This document shows, piece by piece, positions 1 through 9,343 of a DNA stretch of 64,000 nucleotides. The notes under the pieces were generated by a model. That model ran no database searches. It was not told the origin of the DNA and saw nothing but the letters and a program-made list of their open reading frames with translations. How positions within the stretch are numbered: position 1 is the first letter of the stretch; each line of letters starts with the position of its first letter. A program made the position numbers and the translations under genes. Source of the DNA: Rhodoferax sp. (GTDB taxonomy: Bacteria; Pseudomonadota; Gammaproteobacteria; Burkholderiales; Burkholderiaceae_C); NCBI RefSeq assembly GCF_018780565.1, contig NZ_JADMJN010000007.1, positions 62,001 through 126,000 on the forward strand, read 5' to 3'.

Positions 1-368
1 GCGTACGGCCCCACCACCGACGTCACTCGCGCAGCCAGCCACAACAGCGCCAGCGCACCCAACGCGGGGCCGCGTGGTGTGGCCAACCCGGTCCAGGCTT
101 TCCCGGCCGTCATCAAAAATCCGACGATGATGGCCACGGCGAAGCCGAACAGCATTTCATGCGCATGCCAGAGCATGGGTGCGGCCTTCGGCGGTGCCAG
201 TTGCACCCAGCCGAGAAACATGGCGACCCAGAGCGGCACAATGAGTGCGGCCAGCAAGGCCCCGCCGATATAAAAAGGCCGAAAACCCAGTCGCAGCAAA
301 GGCATGCCCTTGGACATCTGTGCAGCGGCCTTGACTTCGGAAAAGATGGGCAGCGAATCAGGCTTCAT
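1..368 (-). CDS. nnrS: NnrS family membrane protein (5' part; runs off the window)
   Basis: About 122 N-terminal codons are visible, reading leftward from ATG at 368; the rest lies beyond base 1. The translation contains RLGFRPFYIGGALLAALIV, then HAHEMLFGFAVAIIVGFLMT followed by AGKAWTG. That arrangement (RLGFRPF, a first membrane helix, then HAHEMLFG and a second helix) is the NnrS N-terminal signature. NnrS proteins are multi-spanning haem/copper inner-membrane proteins linked to tolerance of nitric oxide and nitrosative stress. The gene is divergent from an NsrR-like regulator gene at 511 with a candidate NsrR operator between them, which supports NO-responsive control. The family call is firm; the biochemical role of NnrS is not fully settled. 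Confidence 0.88.
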   Translation of the reverse strand, partial: MKPDSLPIFSEVKAAAQMSKGMPLLRLGFRPFYIGGALLAALIVPLWVAMFLGWVQLAPPKAAPMLWHAHEMLFGFAVAIIVGFLMTAGKAWTGLATPRGPALGALALLWLAARVTSVVGPY

Positions 369-403
369 TTCAAAGTGACGTTTTTCACATCAGAAATTTT
401 TAA

Positions 404-426
404 TAGATTCATTTTACATGCATCTT
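404..426. promoter_or_regulatory. Candidate NsrR operator between nnrS and nsrR
   Basis: Two 11-bp half sites, 404-414 and 416-426, are separated by one base. They match the known NsrR palindrome AAGATGCATTT-N-AAATGCATCTT at 9/11 and 10/11 positions. The site lies 35 bp upstream of nnrS and 84 bp upstream of nsrR, where a bound repressor could control both genes. Confidence 0.72.
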
Positions 427-510
427 AAAATACAACCAATTGAAAATCCTTCCGACATTACACTGGATCGACCTGCCAATGACCGCTAACGTACACATGG
501 ACACGCCCTG

Positions 511-1017
511 ATGAGATTGACGGACTACACCGACTACACCTTGCGAGTCTTGATGTTTTGTGCGCTGCACCCGCAGCGTTCGATCACCATTGCCGAGTTG
601 GCGCAGAGCCACGCGATCTCCAAAAACCACCTGATGAAGATCGTCAACGACCTGGCGCGCCAGGGTTTGCTGCAAACCACGCGCGGGCGCGGTGGCGGCC
701 TGCGTCTGCTGAAAAATGCCGCAGAGATCCGTATCGGTGATGTAGTGCGTCAATCAGAGACCGATTTCAGGATGGTGGAATGCTTTGACGCCAGCCTGAA
801 TGTCTGCACGCTCACCAACAATTGCCAGTTGCAGCAAGTTTTCAGAACCGCCCTGCAAAGCTACCTGGCCGAACTCGACAAGGTGACCCTGGCGGACATC
901 ACACGCCCCTTGGCCGCGAGCCGTCGGCCCCGGATCAGCATGGTGCCGGTCAGCGAGATCAAGCGCCCCGTGTCAATCAGGCTGTCCCCCGCCAAGCCTA
1001 AAGGGCGCAAGACCTGA
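511..1017 (+). CDS. nsrR: Rrf2 family transcriptional regulator, NsrR type
   Basis: 168 aa. Residues 1-80 form an Rrf2 winged helix beginning MRLTDYTDYTLRVLMF, with TTRGRGGGLRL as the wing. Cysteines at 91, 99 and 105 (C-x7-C-x5-C) match the Fe-S cluster ligands of NsrR, whose cluster reacts with nitric oxide and releases DNA. The protein is slightly longer than usual because of a basic tail after residue 145. It is divergent from nnrS with an NsrR-like palindrome between. IscR and RirA are other Rrf2 members, but the cysteine spacing and the nnrS neighbour favour NsrR. The 3' end overlaps the convergent egtB/senA-like gene by 20 bp. Confidence 0.9.
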   Translation: MRLTDYTDYTLRVLMFCALHPQRSITIAELAQSHAISKNHLMKIVNDLARQGLLQTTRGRGGGLRLLKNAAEIRIGDVVRQSETDFRMVECFDASLNVCTLTNNCQLQQVFRTALQSYLAELDKVTLADITRPLAASRRPRISMVPVSEIKRPVSIRLSPAKPKGRKT

Positions 1018-2245
1018 ACCCGGCAAAAATGTCATCGCGGTGCGGCAGGTAATAGTTGCGGTATTTGGGGTTGTGCATGCGGGCACGGGTCGCAAACGAT
1101 GCCCCACGCAGCACCTTGTGGGTGCCGAACCACGGCGCTGAATAGTCGCGATAAGGGTCGGCGGTGAACCCGGGATAGCCCCGAAACGTGGTGCCAGTCC
1201 ACTCCCACACCTCACCCCACCGGAAACCACGACGCGCGGCGCTGTGCGCGGCCACTTCCCACTCCACCTCGGCAGGCAAACGCCGGCCAGCCCAGCGGCA
1301 CCATGCATCAGCCTCCCACCAGCTGACGTGCGTCACGGGCTGCCCCCCCAGCATGCGCATGGCGGTGCCAAAGCGGGTCTGCAAGACAGCCCCGCTGGCC
1401 ACACCGATCTGATCGACATAACGCGGGCCGCGGCGGCCCTCGCCCGATGCTTTTTCCTGCAACCATTGCCAACCCTCGGGTTGCCAGAGTTCCGGGCGGT
1501 CATAGCCACCATCGTCCACGAACTCGACATACTGCGCCCAGCTGACAGCTTGCGCATCGATCTCGAACTCAGGCACCGACACTTCATGCAACGGGCACTC
1601 ATTGTCAAAAGCGAAACCGGGTTGAGCAGCGTCCAGACCCAAGGACCATCGCGTACCGGGCACCACCAGCGGAGCGCGCGCGGCGGTCGGACCGCTCATC
1701 GGCAGCTGCAAGGGCAATCCAAGGGTTTGCGCCATGTAAATCAGGGCTTCGCCATGCATGTCTTCATGAAACAGCGCGAGCCTGAAAAAGTACAGCGCAT
1801 CATCTTCGTCGGGGGTTTTCTCCAGCAATTCAAGCGTGGATTCAAGGGTTTCGAGCAGGTAGTGGCGTATGCCGGCCACATCGGGCAGGCTCAAGGCCCA
1901 GCGGCTGTCATGCGGCACCTCGCCCGAATGCCACCAGCGGTCAGCCTGCAGTTCGATCGATGCCAGCCGGCTTGCCGAGGAATCGCAATGCCGCCCAAGC
2001 TGGCGCTGCAGGTTGCGACCGATCCAGTATTCCTGAAACCAGCCAATGTGCCCCAGTTCCCACAAGGGTGGATTGAGTTCCGGCAACAAGGGCACCGCAA
2101 AGTCGTCGGACGCGAGCGCCGTTTCGTACTGACCCAGCAAGTGCAGGGTATGGTTGCGCGCGTCCATCAGCGCCAGCGAGAGAACGTCTCGGCCAGCCTG
2201 ACGCATATCGGGGGAATCAATGGAAATGGTTGGTTTTTTGAGCAT
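998..2245 (-). CDS. EgtB/SenA-like nonheme iron sulfoxide/selenoxide synthase
   Basis: 415 aa. The N-terminal half (to about 190) is DinB-like and holds LGHIGWFQEYW and the iron motif HEDMHGE, which fits the EgtB consensus H-x3-H-x-E. The C-terminal half (about 200-415) is a formylglycine-generating-enzyme/sulfatase-modifying fold, with SWWEADAWCRWAGRRLPAEVEWE and the ending WFGTHKVLRGASFATR. Enzymes of this architecture join oxygen, a thiol donor and trimethylhistidine in ergothioneine synthesis (EgtB), or selenosugar and trimethylhistidine in selenoneine synthesis (SenA, known from the related genus Variovorax). No methyltransferase egtD, senB or senC lies next to it, so the substrate cannot be told from this window. 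The Met at residue 14 is an alternative start. Confidence 0.75.
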   Translation of the reverse strand: MLKKPTISIDSPDMRQAGRDVLSLALMDARNHTLHLLGQYETALASDDFAVPLLPELNPPLWELGHIGWFQEYWIGRNLQRQLGRHCDSSASRLASIELQADRWWHSGEVPHDSRWALSLPDVAGIRHYLLETLESTLELLEKTPDEDDALYFFRLALFHEDMHGEALIYMAQTLGLPLQLPMSGPTAARAPLVVPGTRWSLGLDAAQPGFAFDNECPLHEVSVPEFEIDAQAVSWAQYVEFVDDGGYDRPELWQPEGWQWLQEKASGEGRRGPRYVDQIGVASGAVLQTRFGTAMRMLGGQPVTHVSWWEADAWCRWAGRRLPAEVEWEVAAHSAARRGFRWGEVWEWTGTTFRGYPGFTADPYRDYSAPWFGTHKVLRGASFATRARMHNPKYRNYYLPHRDDIFAGFRSCAL

Positions 2246-2462
2246 GGTGTTTGGCTTGGATTATTGCCGCAGCCCAACAGAGGCGCGATATCGCTTGCAG
2301 CAAGGGCATCAGTGTTTACCCTAGGCCAAAATGCAGGATCGTCAGGTTTTTCTCAGTCGCGAGGCGTTACGCTCAGACTTTAACGGACGGATCTGCCGCT
2401 GCACATTTTTTTGAGCTTGCGACAAGATGCCGCCATGTATTTTTTTGACCGATGGAGACAAC

Positions 2463-3080
2463 ATGAGCTTCCTTTTATCACTGTCCAGACGGATAGACCA
2501 ATTCAGTGAATGGATCGGGCGCTGGGTCGCCTGGCTGGTGCTGGCGGCCGTTTTGATAAGCACGGGCAACGCCATTTCGCGCAAGGCGTTTGACATGAGT
2601 TCCAACGCGTTTCTGGAGATTCAGTGGTATCTGTTCGCCGCCGTTTTTCTGCTGGCATCGGGCTACACCATGATGCGCCAGGAGCACGTGAAAATTGACG
2701 TGATATCGGGCCGTTTTTCCAAGCGCACCCAGATCTGGCTCGACGTCGTGGGTATCTGCCTGTTCCTGTTCCCATTCATTATTTTGGTCATCAAGCTGGC
2801 CATGCCGCTGGTCATCAATGCCTATGTCACACAAGAGGTGTCGTCCAACGCCGGTGGTCTGATCCGCTGGCCGGTGTTCGCACTGCTGCCGATCGGGCTG
2901 GCGCTGTTGGGCATGCAAGGCGTCTCCGAACTGATCAAGCGCATCGCTTTTCTGAAGGGCCTGATTCCTGATCCGACCAAAAAGCAGGGTGCCAAGACAT
3001 CAGAGGAAGAGCTGGCCGAGTTTCTCTTGAATAAAGAAGTCGCTGCGCGTGAAGCCGCCTTGCTAGGAGCCAAGAAATGA
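2463..3080 (+). CDS. dctQ: TRAP transporter small permease (DctQ family)
   Basis: 205 aa from ATG 2463, which has GGAGA at 2454-2458; an in-frame ATG at 2427 has no such site. Four hydrophobic segments are visible (near WVAWLVLAAVLIS, WYLFAAVFLLASGY, WLDVVGICLFLFPFIILVI and WPVFALLPIGLALLGM), with the EIQWYLF...RQEHVKIDV region usual for DctQ. The small permease partners the large permease and periplasmic binding protein in Na+-driven solute uptake. A charged tail of about 40 residues follows the last helix. The stop overlaps dctM by 4 bp (ATGA), so the two are translationally coupled. Confidence 0.93.
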   Translation: MSFLLSLSRRIDQFSEWIGRWVAWLVLAAVLISTGNAISRKAFDMSSNAFLEIQWYLFAAVFLLASGYTMMRQEHVKIDVISGRFSKRTQIWLDVVGICLFLFPFIILVIKLAMPLVINAYVTQEVSSNAGGLIRWPVFALLPIGLALLGMQGVSELIKRIAFLKGLIPDPTKKQGAKTSEEELAEFLLNKEVAAREAALLGAKK

Positions 3081-4861
3081 CCGAATTCCTCATCGCCAAT
3101 ATGGCGCCGATCATGTTCGGCTCACTGGTTTTGTTCCTGCTGTTTGGTTATGCGGTGGCCTTCTCGCTGGCTGCCTGCGGGCTGTTCTTTGGGTTTGTAG
3201 GTGTTGAACTGGGCATGATCCAGCCCGCCTTTCTGCAGAGCCTGCCCTTGCGCATGTTTGGCATCATGCAGAACGACACCTTGCTGGCCATTCCGTTCTT
3301 TACTTTCATGGGCCTGATCCTGGAGCGCTCGGGCATGGCCGAAGACTTGCTCGACACCATTGGCCAGTTGTTTGGTCCGATCCGCGGTGGCCTGGCTTAC
3401 GCGGTGATTCTGGTGGGCGCGATGCTGGCGGCCACCACCGGGGTGGTCGCCGCATCGGTGATTTCCATGGGTTTGATTTCGCTGCCCATCATGTTGCGCT
3501 ACGGCTATGACCGCCGCGTGGCTGGGGGGGTGATTGCGGCATCGGGAACTCTGGCGCAAATCATTCCGCCGTCCCTGGTCCTGATCATTTTGGCGGACCA
3601 GCTCGGCAAAAGCGTGGGCGATCTGTACAAGGGCGCTTTCATTCCTGGCTTTGTACTGACGGGGCTGTATGTTGGCTATATCCTGTTGATCAGTTTCATC
3701 CGGCCGCAATGGGTGCCGGCACTGCCCGCGGAAGCACGCACGATTCGCGAAGACGACGGCACCGCCGGTCTGCGCTCGCTTGGCGTGTTGATGGTTTTGT
3801 CCGTGATCGCCGCCGTTGGCTTTGCCAAATGGCGCCCTGAAACCACACCGCTGGATGAGCTGATCGTGACCTCCATGTGCGTGGGCGTGGGCGTGGCATT
3901 CTTTGCATCCGTCATCAACAAGGTCACCAAACTCGGGCTGCTGTCCCGCATGGCAGAACGCGTGACCTTCGTACTGATCCCGCCGCTGGCGCTGATTTTC
4001 CTGGTGCTGGGAACCATTTTCCTCGGCATTGCAACCCCCACCGAAGGCGGCGCCATGGGCGCAGTGGGTGCCTTGATCATGGCACTGGCGCGCCGTCGTA
4101 TCGACATGAAGTTGATTCGCCAGGCGATGGACTCCACCATGAAGCTGTCATGCTTTGTGCTGTTCATTCTGGTGGGCGCCACGGTGTTCAGTCTGGCATT
4201 CCAGGGCGTGGACGGACCGAAGTGGGTGGAGCACCTGCTCTCCGGCCTGCCCGGCGGTCAGCTTGGCTTTCTGATTGTGGTCAACATCCTGGTATTCCTG
4301 CTGGCCTTCTTTCTGGACTTCTTTGAGCTGGCCTTCATCATCATTCCCCTGATCGGACCGGTGGCCGAAAAGCTTGGCATTGACCTGGTCTGGTTCGGTG
4401 TGCTGCTGGCCGTGAACATGCAGACGTCGTTCATGCACCCGCCGTTTGGCTTCGCCCTGTTCTATCTGCGCAGTGTGGCCCCAAGTGAAGACTACACCGA
4501 CAAGGTCACGAAGAAGCCTATCAAGAAGGTGACGATCGAGCAGATTTACTGGGGTGCCGTGCCCTTCGTGATCATTCAGATCATCATGGTGGGCCTGATC
4601 ATCGCCTTCCCGGGATTGGTCTCCAGCGGGCTGGACAAGGAGGCGACGATCGATGGAGACAAGGCACTGGTCCAGATGCAGACGGAGGACCAGGCCAAGG
4701 AGGCAGCCCAGGACACCACCACCATACCAGCCGCTGAAGCGTCGTCGGCGCCCGGCGCACCTGAAAATGCCGAGGGTCCGGCCAAAGATGCCGACGCCAA
4801 TGACGATGCCATGAAAGGTCTGCTGGACTCCATGAAATCGGAACAGGAAAAGAAGCCCTGA
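3077..4861 (+). CDS. dctM: TRAP transporter large permease (DctM family)
   Basis: 594 aa, against about 425 for a typical DctM. The extra length has two sources. One is an internal block of about 100 residues (roughly 205-310) carrying additional hydrophobic segments. The other is an Ala/Glu/Asp-rich tail after about residue 520 ending KSEQEKKP. Core DctM features are present: early GGLAYAVILVGAMLAATTGVVAASV, SGTLAQIIPPSLVLI, and the late MQTSFMHPPFGFALFYLRS. It carries the Na+-coupled translocation path. The enlarged type occurs in TRAP systems paired with TakP/FcbT-type binding proteins, which fits the convergent dctP gene. A terminator follows at 4888. Confidence 0.92.
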   Translation: MTEFLIANMAPIMFGSLVLFLLFGYAVAFSLAACGLFFGFVGVELGMIQPAFLQSLPLRMFGIMQNDTLLAIPFFTFMGLILERSGMAEDLLDTIGQLFGPIRGGLAYAVILVGAMLAATTGVVAASVISMGLISLPIMLRYGYDRRVAGGVIAASGTLAQIIPPSLVLIILADQLGKSVGDLYKGAFIPGFVLTGLYVGYILLISFIRPQWVPALPAEARTIREDDGTAGLRSLGVLMVLSVIAAVGFAKWRPETTPLDELIVTSMCVGVGVAFFASVINKVTKLGLLSRMAERVTFVLIPPLALIFLVLGTIFLGIATPTEGGAMGAVGALIMALARRRIDMKLIRQAMDSTMKLSCFVLFILVGATVFSLAFQGVDGPKWVEHLLSGLPGGQLGFLIVVNILVFLLAFFLDFFELAFIIIPLIGPVAEKLGIDLVWFGVLLAVNMQTSFMHPPFGFALFYLRSVAPSEDYTDKVTKKPIKKVTIEQIYWGAVPFVIIQIIMVGLIIAFPGLVSSGLDKEATIDGDKALVQMQTEDQAKEAAQDTTTIPAAEASSAPGAPENAEGPAKDADANDDAMKGLLDSMKSEQEKKP

Positions 4862-4887
4862 CCCCGGCTACTTCAGTCAACCCCAAC

Positions 4888-4915
4888 AAAAAACCCCGCA
4901 ACAGCGGGGTTTTTT
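4888..4915. terminator. Bidirectional rho-independent terminator between dctM and dctP
   Basis: CCCCGC (4894-4899) pairs with GCGGGG (4904-4909) across a 4-nt loop. Six A on the left and six T on the right extend the stem and give a U-tract in both directions. It serves the convergent dctQM and dctP transcripts. Confidence 0.93.
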
Positions 4916-4942
4916 GTTGCCAGCGAACTGGTCAGACAGGCA

Positions 4943-6022
4943 TCACAGTTTCTGGGACTGCATGAAGTTGTCGATACTGGCTTCCGTGAAGCGGAACCAA
5001 AGATTGGCATCGCGACGGAAGGTCGAATAATCAGCGTAGATCTTCTTCCACGCAGGATTGGAAGCGCTGAGGTCAGCGTAAACTTGTTGCGAAGACTTGA
5101 ACGCTGCCACCATGACGTCTTTCGGGAACTGGCGGAACTTGGTGCCCTGGCTGGCCAGGGTCTTGAGCGCAATGGGGTTTTTGTAGTCGTACTTGGCCTG
5201 CATATCGGTATGCGCGTAGGACGCAGCCGCCTCTACGATAGCTTTGTACTCGGCCGACAAACCGTCATACGCCTTTTGATTGACATACAGCGACAACTGT
5301 GGGCCCACTTCCCACCATCCTGGGTAGTAGTAGAACGGCGCCACCTTGTTGAAGCCCAGCTTCAGGTCATCGTACGGACCCACCCACTCGGCCGCATCGA
5401 TCGTGCCTTTTTCCAGGGCTTGGTAAATCTCGCCACCAGGAATGTTTTGCGGTACCACGCCCAAAGGAGCGATAACCTTGCCGCCGAAACCACCTACGCG
5501 GAATTTAAGACCTTTGAGGTCTTTGACCGACTTGATTTCCTTGCGGTACCAGCCGCCCATCTGCGCCCCGGTATTGCCCATGGGGAAGTTCACGATGCCT
5601 ACATTGGCATAAAACTCGCGCGTGAGCTTCAAGCCATTGCCTTCGTACATCCACGCTGTCATCTGACGGCTGTTCAGGCCGAAAGGAATGGCGCAGTCCA
5701 GGGCGTAAGTGGGGTCTTTGCCGAAGAAGTAGTAAGGGGCCGTATTGGCCATTTCGACTGTTCCATTGGAGACGCCATCCAGCACACCGAAGGCAGGCAT
5801 CAATTCACCAGCCGCATGGGTCGTGATGACGAACTTGCCGCCCGACATATCGCTCACTTTCTTGGCGAACACATCACAAACACCAAACAGCGTGTCCAGT
5901 GACTTCGGGAAACTGGAGGCGATGCGCCAGCGAATGGCAGCTTGCGCATGGACGGCGGGTGCAACACCGGCCGCCAACACGCCAGCAATGCCGGCATTTT
6001 TAATAAGGGAACGTCGATCCAT
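4943..6022 (-). CDS. dctP: TRAP transporter substrate-binding protein, TakP-like, Tat-exported
   Basis: 359 aa from ATG 6022, which has AGGAG eight bases upstream; the in-frame GTG at 6031 is too close to that site. The N-terminus MDRRSLIKNAGIAGVLAAG is a twin-arginine signal and cleavage is likely after AVHAQA. The mature part has IRWRIASSFPKSLDTLF, GNTGAQMGGW and the run around DAAEWVGPYDDLKLGF followed by YYYPGWWEVGP. This resembles the TakP group, which binds 2-oxo acids with a sodium ion. Substrate is therefore inferred as a 2-oxoacid or related small organic acid. The gene faces dctQM across a shared terminator rather than lying in one operon with them. Confidence 0.9.
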   Translation of the reverse strand: MDRRSLIKNAGIAGVLAAGVAPAVHAQAAIRWRIASSFPKSLDTLFGVCDVFAKKVSDMSGGKFVITTHAAGELMPAFGVLDGVSNGTVEMANTAPYYFFGKDPTYALDCAIPFGLNSRQMTAWMYEGNGLKLTREFYANVGIVNFPMGNTGAQMGGWYRKEIKSVKDLKGLKFRVGGFGGKVIAPLGVVPQNIPGGEIYQALEKGTIDAAEWVGPYDDLKLGFNKVAPFYYYPGWWEVGPQLSLYVNQKAYDGLSAEYKAIVEAAASYAHTDMQAKYDYKNPIALKTLASQGTKFRQFPKDVMVAAFKSSQQVYADLSASNPAWKKIYADYSTFRRDANLWFRFTEASIDNFMQSQKL

Positions 6023-6176
6023 TTGGGTCACTCCTGGAGTTGTTGATTGAACATCTCGTCATGCGGGTAGGCACGACGATGACTGATAAGAGTCATCAAG
6101 GATTGTAGGAACATGCGCGACACCCGGCGCAGGGGTTTTCCCTTGCCGAGACTGACACGAAGCTGTCAGCACACCC

Positions 6177-8075
6177 TCAGGCGACGGCTTTGAGCGTTGG
6201 GCGATCAGACGCCAGCAGCGTCGAAAATCGCTTGATGACAGCGGCCTGAATACCGGCTGCATCCAGGCCTTGCAGGGCCAGCAATTTGGTGGGGTCACCA
6301 TGCTCAATGAACTCATCGCGCAGACCCAGCTGCAACACCGGCCGCTCCAGCCCTGCAGCATTCAGCGCCTCCAGCACAGCACTCCCTGCGCCACCCATGA
6401 GCGCGCCCTCTTCAACCGTTACCAAGCCTTCGTGTGCATTGGCTATGCTGAGCAACAACTCTGTATCCAGCGGCTTGGCCCAGCGCATGTTGACCACAGT
6501 GGCATTGATCGCCTTGGCCGCCTCCAGGGCGGGGTACAACAGCGTGCCAAAAGCCAGTATCGCAACGCCTTTGCCCTGTCGCTTCACTTCGCCCTTGCCG
6601 AACGGCAATGCCGCCAGGCTGGACTGGACCGCCACACCGGCACCGGCGCCACGTGGGTAGCGCACGGCCACCGGGTGATCCTGCTCGAAAGCACTGCACA
6701 GCAGCTGGCGGCATTCGTTTTCATCAGCCGGGCAAGCCACGCTGACATTGGGAATGCAACGCAGGTAGGGGATGTCATAAGCACCGGCATGAGTGGCACC
6801 ATCAGCCCCCACCAGACCGGCCCGATCCAGCGCAAACACCACCGGCAGGTTTTGAATGGCGACGTCGTGAATCAACTGGTCATAGGCCCGCTGCAGGAAG
6901 GTGGAGTAAATCGCCACCACCGGCTTCAGACCCTCACAGGCCAGGCCAGCGGCAAAGGTCACCGCGTGTTGCTCGGCAATCCCCACATCGAAGTAACGAT
7001 CCGGGAAACGCTTTTCAAATTCCACCATGCCCGAGCCTTCGCGCATCGCGGGCGTGATCCCCACCAGCCGGGGATCGTGGGCCGCCATGTCACAAAGCCA
7101 ATCGCCAAAGACCTGGGTGAAGGTTTGCTTGGAAGGCGTGCTGGGCTTTTGCAGACCGACCTTGGGGTCGAACTTGCCGGGGCCATGGTAGGCCACCGGG
7201 TCGGCTTCGGCCAGTTTGTAACCCTGCCCTTTTTTCGTCACCACATGCAGGAACTGCGGTCCCTTGAGGTGCTTGATATTTTCCAGCGTCGGGATCAATG
7301 AATCCAGGTCGTGGCCGTCAATCGGGCCCACATAGTTGAAGCCGAACTTCTCGAACAGGGTGGCAGGCACCACCATGCCTTTGGCATGCTCTTCTATGCG
7401 CTTGGCCAGCTCAAACAGGGGCGGCGCGCCTTTGAGCACGGTCTTGCCGACATTCTTGGCCGCAGCGTAAAACTGGCCGCTCATGAGCTGGGCCAGGTAA
7501 CGATTGAGCGCGCCCACCGGCGGGCTGATGCTCATGTCGTTGTCGTTCAGAATGACCAGCAGATTGCAATCGGCAACGCCCGCGTTGTTGAGCGCCTCAA
7601 AGGCCATGCCGGCGGTCAGGGCGCCATCGCCAATAATCGCAACCGCATGCCGCTCCTGCCCCTTGATCTTGGCTGCCAGCGCCATGCCCAGGGCGGCCGA
7701 AATGGACGTGCTGGAGTGGGCCGTGCCAAAGGTGTCGTGCGCACTCTCGGTGCGCTGGGGGAAGCCACTCAAGCCACCATGCTGGCGCAGCGAGGACATG
7801 CGGTCGCGCCGTCCGGTCAGGATCTTGTGCGGATAGGTCTGGTGGCCCACATCCCATACCAGACGATCTTCCGGCGTGTTGAAGACATAGTGCAAGGCCA
7901 CCGTGAGTTCCACCGTGCCCAGGTTGGAGCTCAGGTGCCCCCCAGTCTTCGAGACGCTGTCAAGCACGTAGGCCCGCAGTTCGTCCGCCAGCACGCTGAG
8001 CTGGGCGCGTGGCAACAGCCGCAGGTCGGCGGGATCATTGATGGTCTGCAGCAACGGATACAACTTGTTTGACAT
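6177..8075 (-). CDS. dxs: 1-deoxy-D-xylulose-5-phosphate synthase
   Basis: 632 aa, normal length. This ThDP enzyme condenses pyruvate and glyceraldehyde 3-phosphate, the first step of the MEP isoprenoid pathway. Visible motifs: [21 protein letters not shown] near the N-terminus, the ThDP-binding [18 protein letters not shown]...NDNDMSIS, and the transketolase pyrimidine domain with [15 protein letters not shown]. It lies downstream of ispA and xseB on the same strand, so one isoprenoid transcription unit is likely. No Shine-Dalgarno sequence is visible; a 17-bp inverted repeat (8078-8094) sits in that position instead. Confidence 0.97.
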   Translation of the reverse strand: MSNKLYPLLQTINDPADLRLLPRAQLSVLADELRAYVLDSVSKTGGHLSSNLGTVELTVALHYVFNTPEDRLVWDVGHQTYPHKILTGRRDRMSSLRQHGGLSGFPQRTESAHDTFGTAHSSTSISAALGMALAAKIKGQERHAVAIIGDGALTAGMAFEALNNAGVADCNLLVILNDNDMSISPPVGALNRYLAQLMSGQFYAAAKNVGKTVLKGAPPLFELAKRIEEHAKGMVVPATLFEKFGFNYVGPIDGHDLDSLIPTLENIKHLKGPQFLHVVTKKGQGYKLAEADPVAYHGPGKFDPKVGLQKPSTPSKQTFTQVFGDWLCDMAAHDPRLVGITPAMREGSGMVEFEKRFPDRYFDVGIAEQHAVTFAAGLACEGLKPVVAIYSTFLQRAYDQLIHDVAIQNLPVVFALDRAGLVGADGATHAGAYDIPYLRCIPNVSVACPADENECRQLLCSAFEQDHPVAVRYPRGAGAGVAVQSSLAALPFGKGEVKRQGKGVAILAFGTLLYPALEAAKAINATVVNMRWAKPLDTELLLSIANAHEGLVTVEEGALMGGAGSAVLEALNAAGLERPVLQLGLRDEFIEHGDPTKLLALQGLDAAGIQAAVIKRFSTLLASDRPTLKAVA

Positions 8076-8077
8076 AT

Positions 8078-8094
8078 GCTATATTTTATGTAGC
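8078..8094. repeat. Dispersed 17-bp inverted repeat, copy a (between ispA and dxs)
   Basis: GCTAT-N7-GTAGC, separated by two bases from the dxs start codon. It is a member of a family with fixed 5-7-5 geometry seen at seven other places in the window. Confidence 0.7.
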
Positions 8095-8162
8095 TATAAG
8101 CTCTTATTTTACAAGGGCCAATAGCCTATTTCCCTAATACCTTCAGATCGGAGCAGCTCACT

Positions 8163-9122
8163 TCAACTGCAACGATTCACCACCATGTTGGCCAGCCCCT
8201 GCAGTGCCCGGGTGTCGGGCAAGCCACTCTGCGCCAAAGCGGCCAGGGCCTGCGCCAGCAACTCCTGCGCATGGGCAGCGGATCGCTCCAGCCCCAACAC
8301 CGACACATAGGTGGGTTTGTCCTGGGTGGCATCCTTGCCTGCCGTTTTGCCCAGCGTGGCCGAGTCGGCGGTCACGTCCAGAATATCGTCCACCACCTGA
8401 AACGCCAGCCCGATGGCGGCGCCATAGCGGTCCAGGCCCGACAAGGCCATCTCCGAAGCATCGCCACAGGCCGCCCCCATCATCACACTGGCCTGCAGCA
8501 AGGCACCGGTCTTGAGACGGTGCATATCCCGCAACTGGCTCTCAGTGAGGGCCACGCCCACGCTGGCGAGGTCAATCGCCTGCCCGCCTGCCATGCCGCC
8601 GCTGCCTGCTGCCCGCGCCAGCAGCCGGCAAAGACGGGCTTGCCGTTCGCCGGATATCCCGGCGTCGTCAGGCGTCAGGAGTTCAAAAGCCAGGGCTTGC
8701 AGGGCATCGCCCGCCAGCAGCGCACTGGCCTCGCCAAATTTGACATGAACGGTCGATTTGCCCCGTCGCAGCACGTCATTGTCCATGCACGGCATGTCAT
8801 CATGAACCAGGGAATAGGCATGGATCAATTCCACGGCGCATGCGGCGCGCACAGCTGCCTGGCGTTGGTCTTCACCGGTCGAACCCGGGGGCGGCCCCAC
8901 CGCTTCCCAGGCCGCCATCACCAGCAGCGGACGCAGCCGCTTGCCGCCGTCCAACACTGCATAGCGCATGGCTTCAACCAGTTCAGCCGGGGCGCCATGG
9001 TCTACGCCAGCGGGTGCGTCGGCGGTAACCCAGCGCTCCAGCGCACGCTCAACGGTGTTGAGATGTCCGGCGCTCCAGGCGGCCAGGTCGAATGCCGTCG
9101 CGACTTTCACTCGGGTGTCCAT
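8163..9122 (-). CDS. ispA: Polyprenyl synthetase (farnesyl diphosphate synthase)
   Basis: 319 aa from ATG 9122; an upstream in-frame start at 9188 would add a poor 22-residue leader inside xseB. Contains [10 protein letters not shown], the first Asp-rich motif DDMPCMD and the second motif VVDDILD, with the KxGxL-like [10 protein letters not shown] between. It makes farnesyl diphosphate from DMAPP and IPP. The 16-bp overlap with xseB upstream and the placement before dxs repeat the common proteobacterial xseB-ispA-dxs order. Confidence 0.95.
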   Translation of the reverse strand: MDTRVKVATAFDLAAWSAGHLNTVERALERWVTADAPAGVDHGAPAELVEAMRYAVLDGGKRLRPLLVMAAWEAVGPPPGSTGEDQRQAAVRAACAVELIHAYSLVHDDMPCMDNDVLRRGKSTVHVKFGEASALLAGDALQALAFELLTPDDAGISGERQARLCRLLARAAGSGGMAGGQAIDLASVGVALTESQLRDMHRLKTGALLQASVMMGAACGDASEMALSGLDRYGAAIGLAFQVVDDILDVTADSATLGKTAGKDATQDKPTYVSVLGLERSAAHAQELLAQALAALAQSGLPDTRALQGLANMVVNRCS

Positions 9123-9343
9123 GATTTGAGTACGCCTTGGTCGAGAACCTTGATTTGGGATTCCACGGCTTCGAGCCGGTCCCGGCAAAATTTGAGCAAT
9201 TCAGCCCCGCGCTGGTAGCCAGTGAGCAACTGGTCCAGAGGCATATCGCCTGACTCCAGTCGGGCAACCAGCTGCTCAAGCTCTTCCAGAGCGGTTTCGT
9301 AGCTTGCCGGGGCAGAGGGTGCGGGACGGGAGGCTGAAGCCAT
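9107..9343 (-). CDS. xseB: Exodeoxyribonuclease VII small subunit
   Basis: 78 aa from ATG 9343. The conserved XseB core is clear: [20 protein letters not shown] followed by [22 protein letters not shown]. Upstream in-frame codons to 9505 give a low-complexity leader unlike the family, so the shorter start is used. The small subunit associates with XseA, not in this window, to form the nuclease that trims single-stranded DNA. It heads the xseB-ispA-dxs unit and is divergent from the Rieske oxygenase gene. Confidence 0.93.
   Translation of the reverse strand: MASASRPAPSAPASYETALEELEQLVARLESGDMPLDQLLTGYQRGAELLKFCRDRLEAVESQIKVLDQGVLKSWTPE

Noticed and set aside
1244..2383. 379-aa plus-strand frame
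   Set aside because: Antisense to the EgtB/SenA-like gene; no domain.
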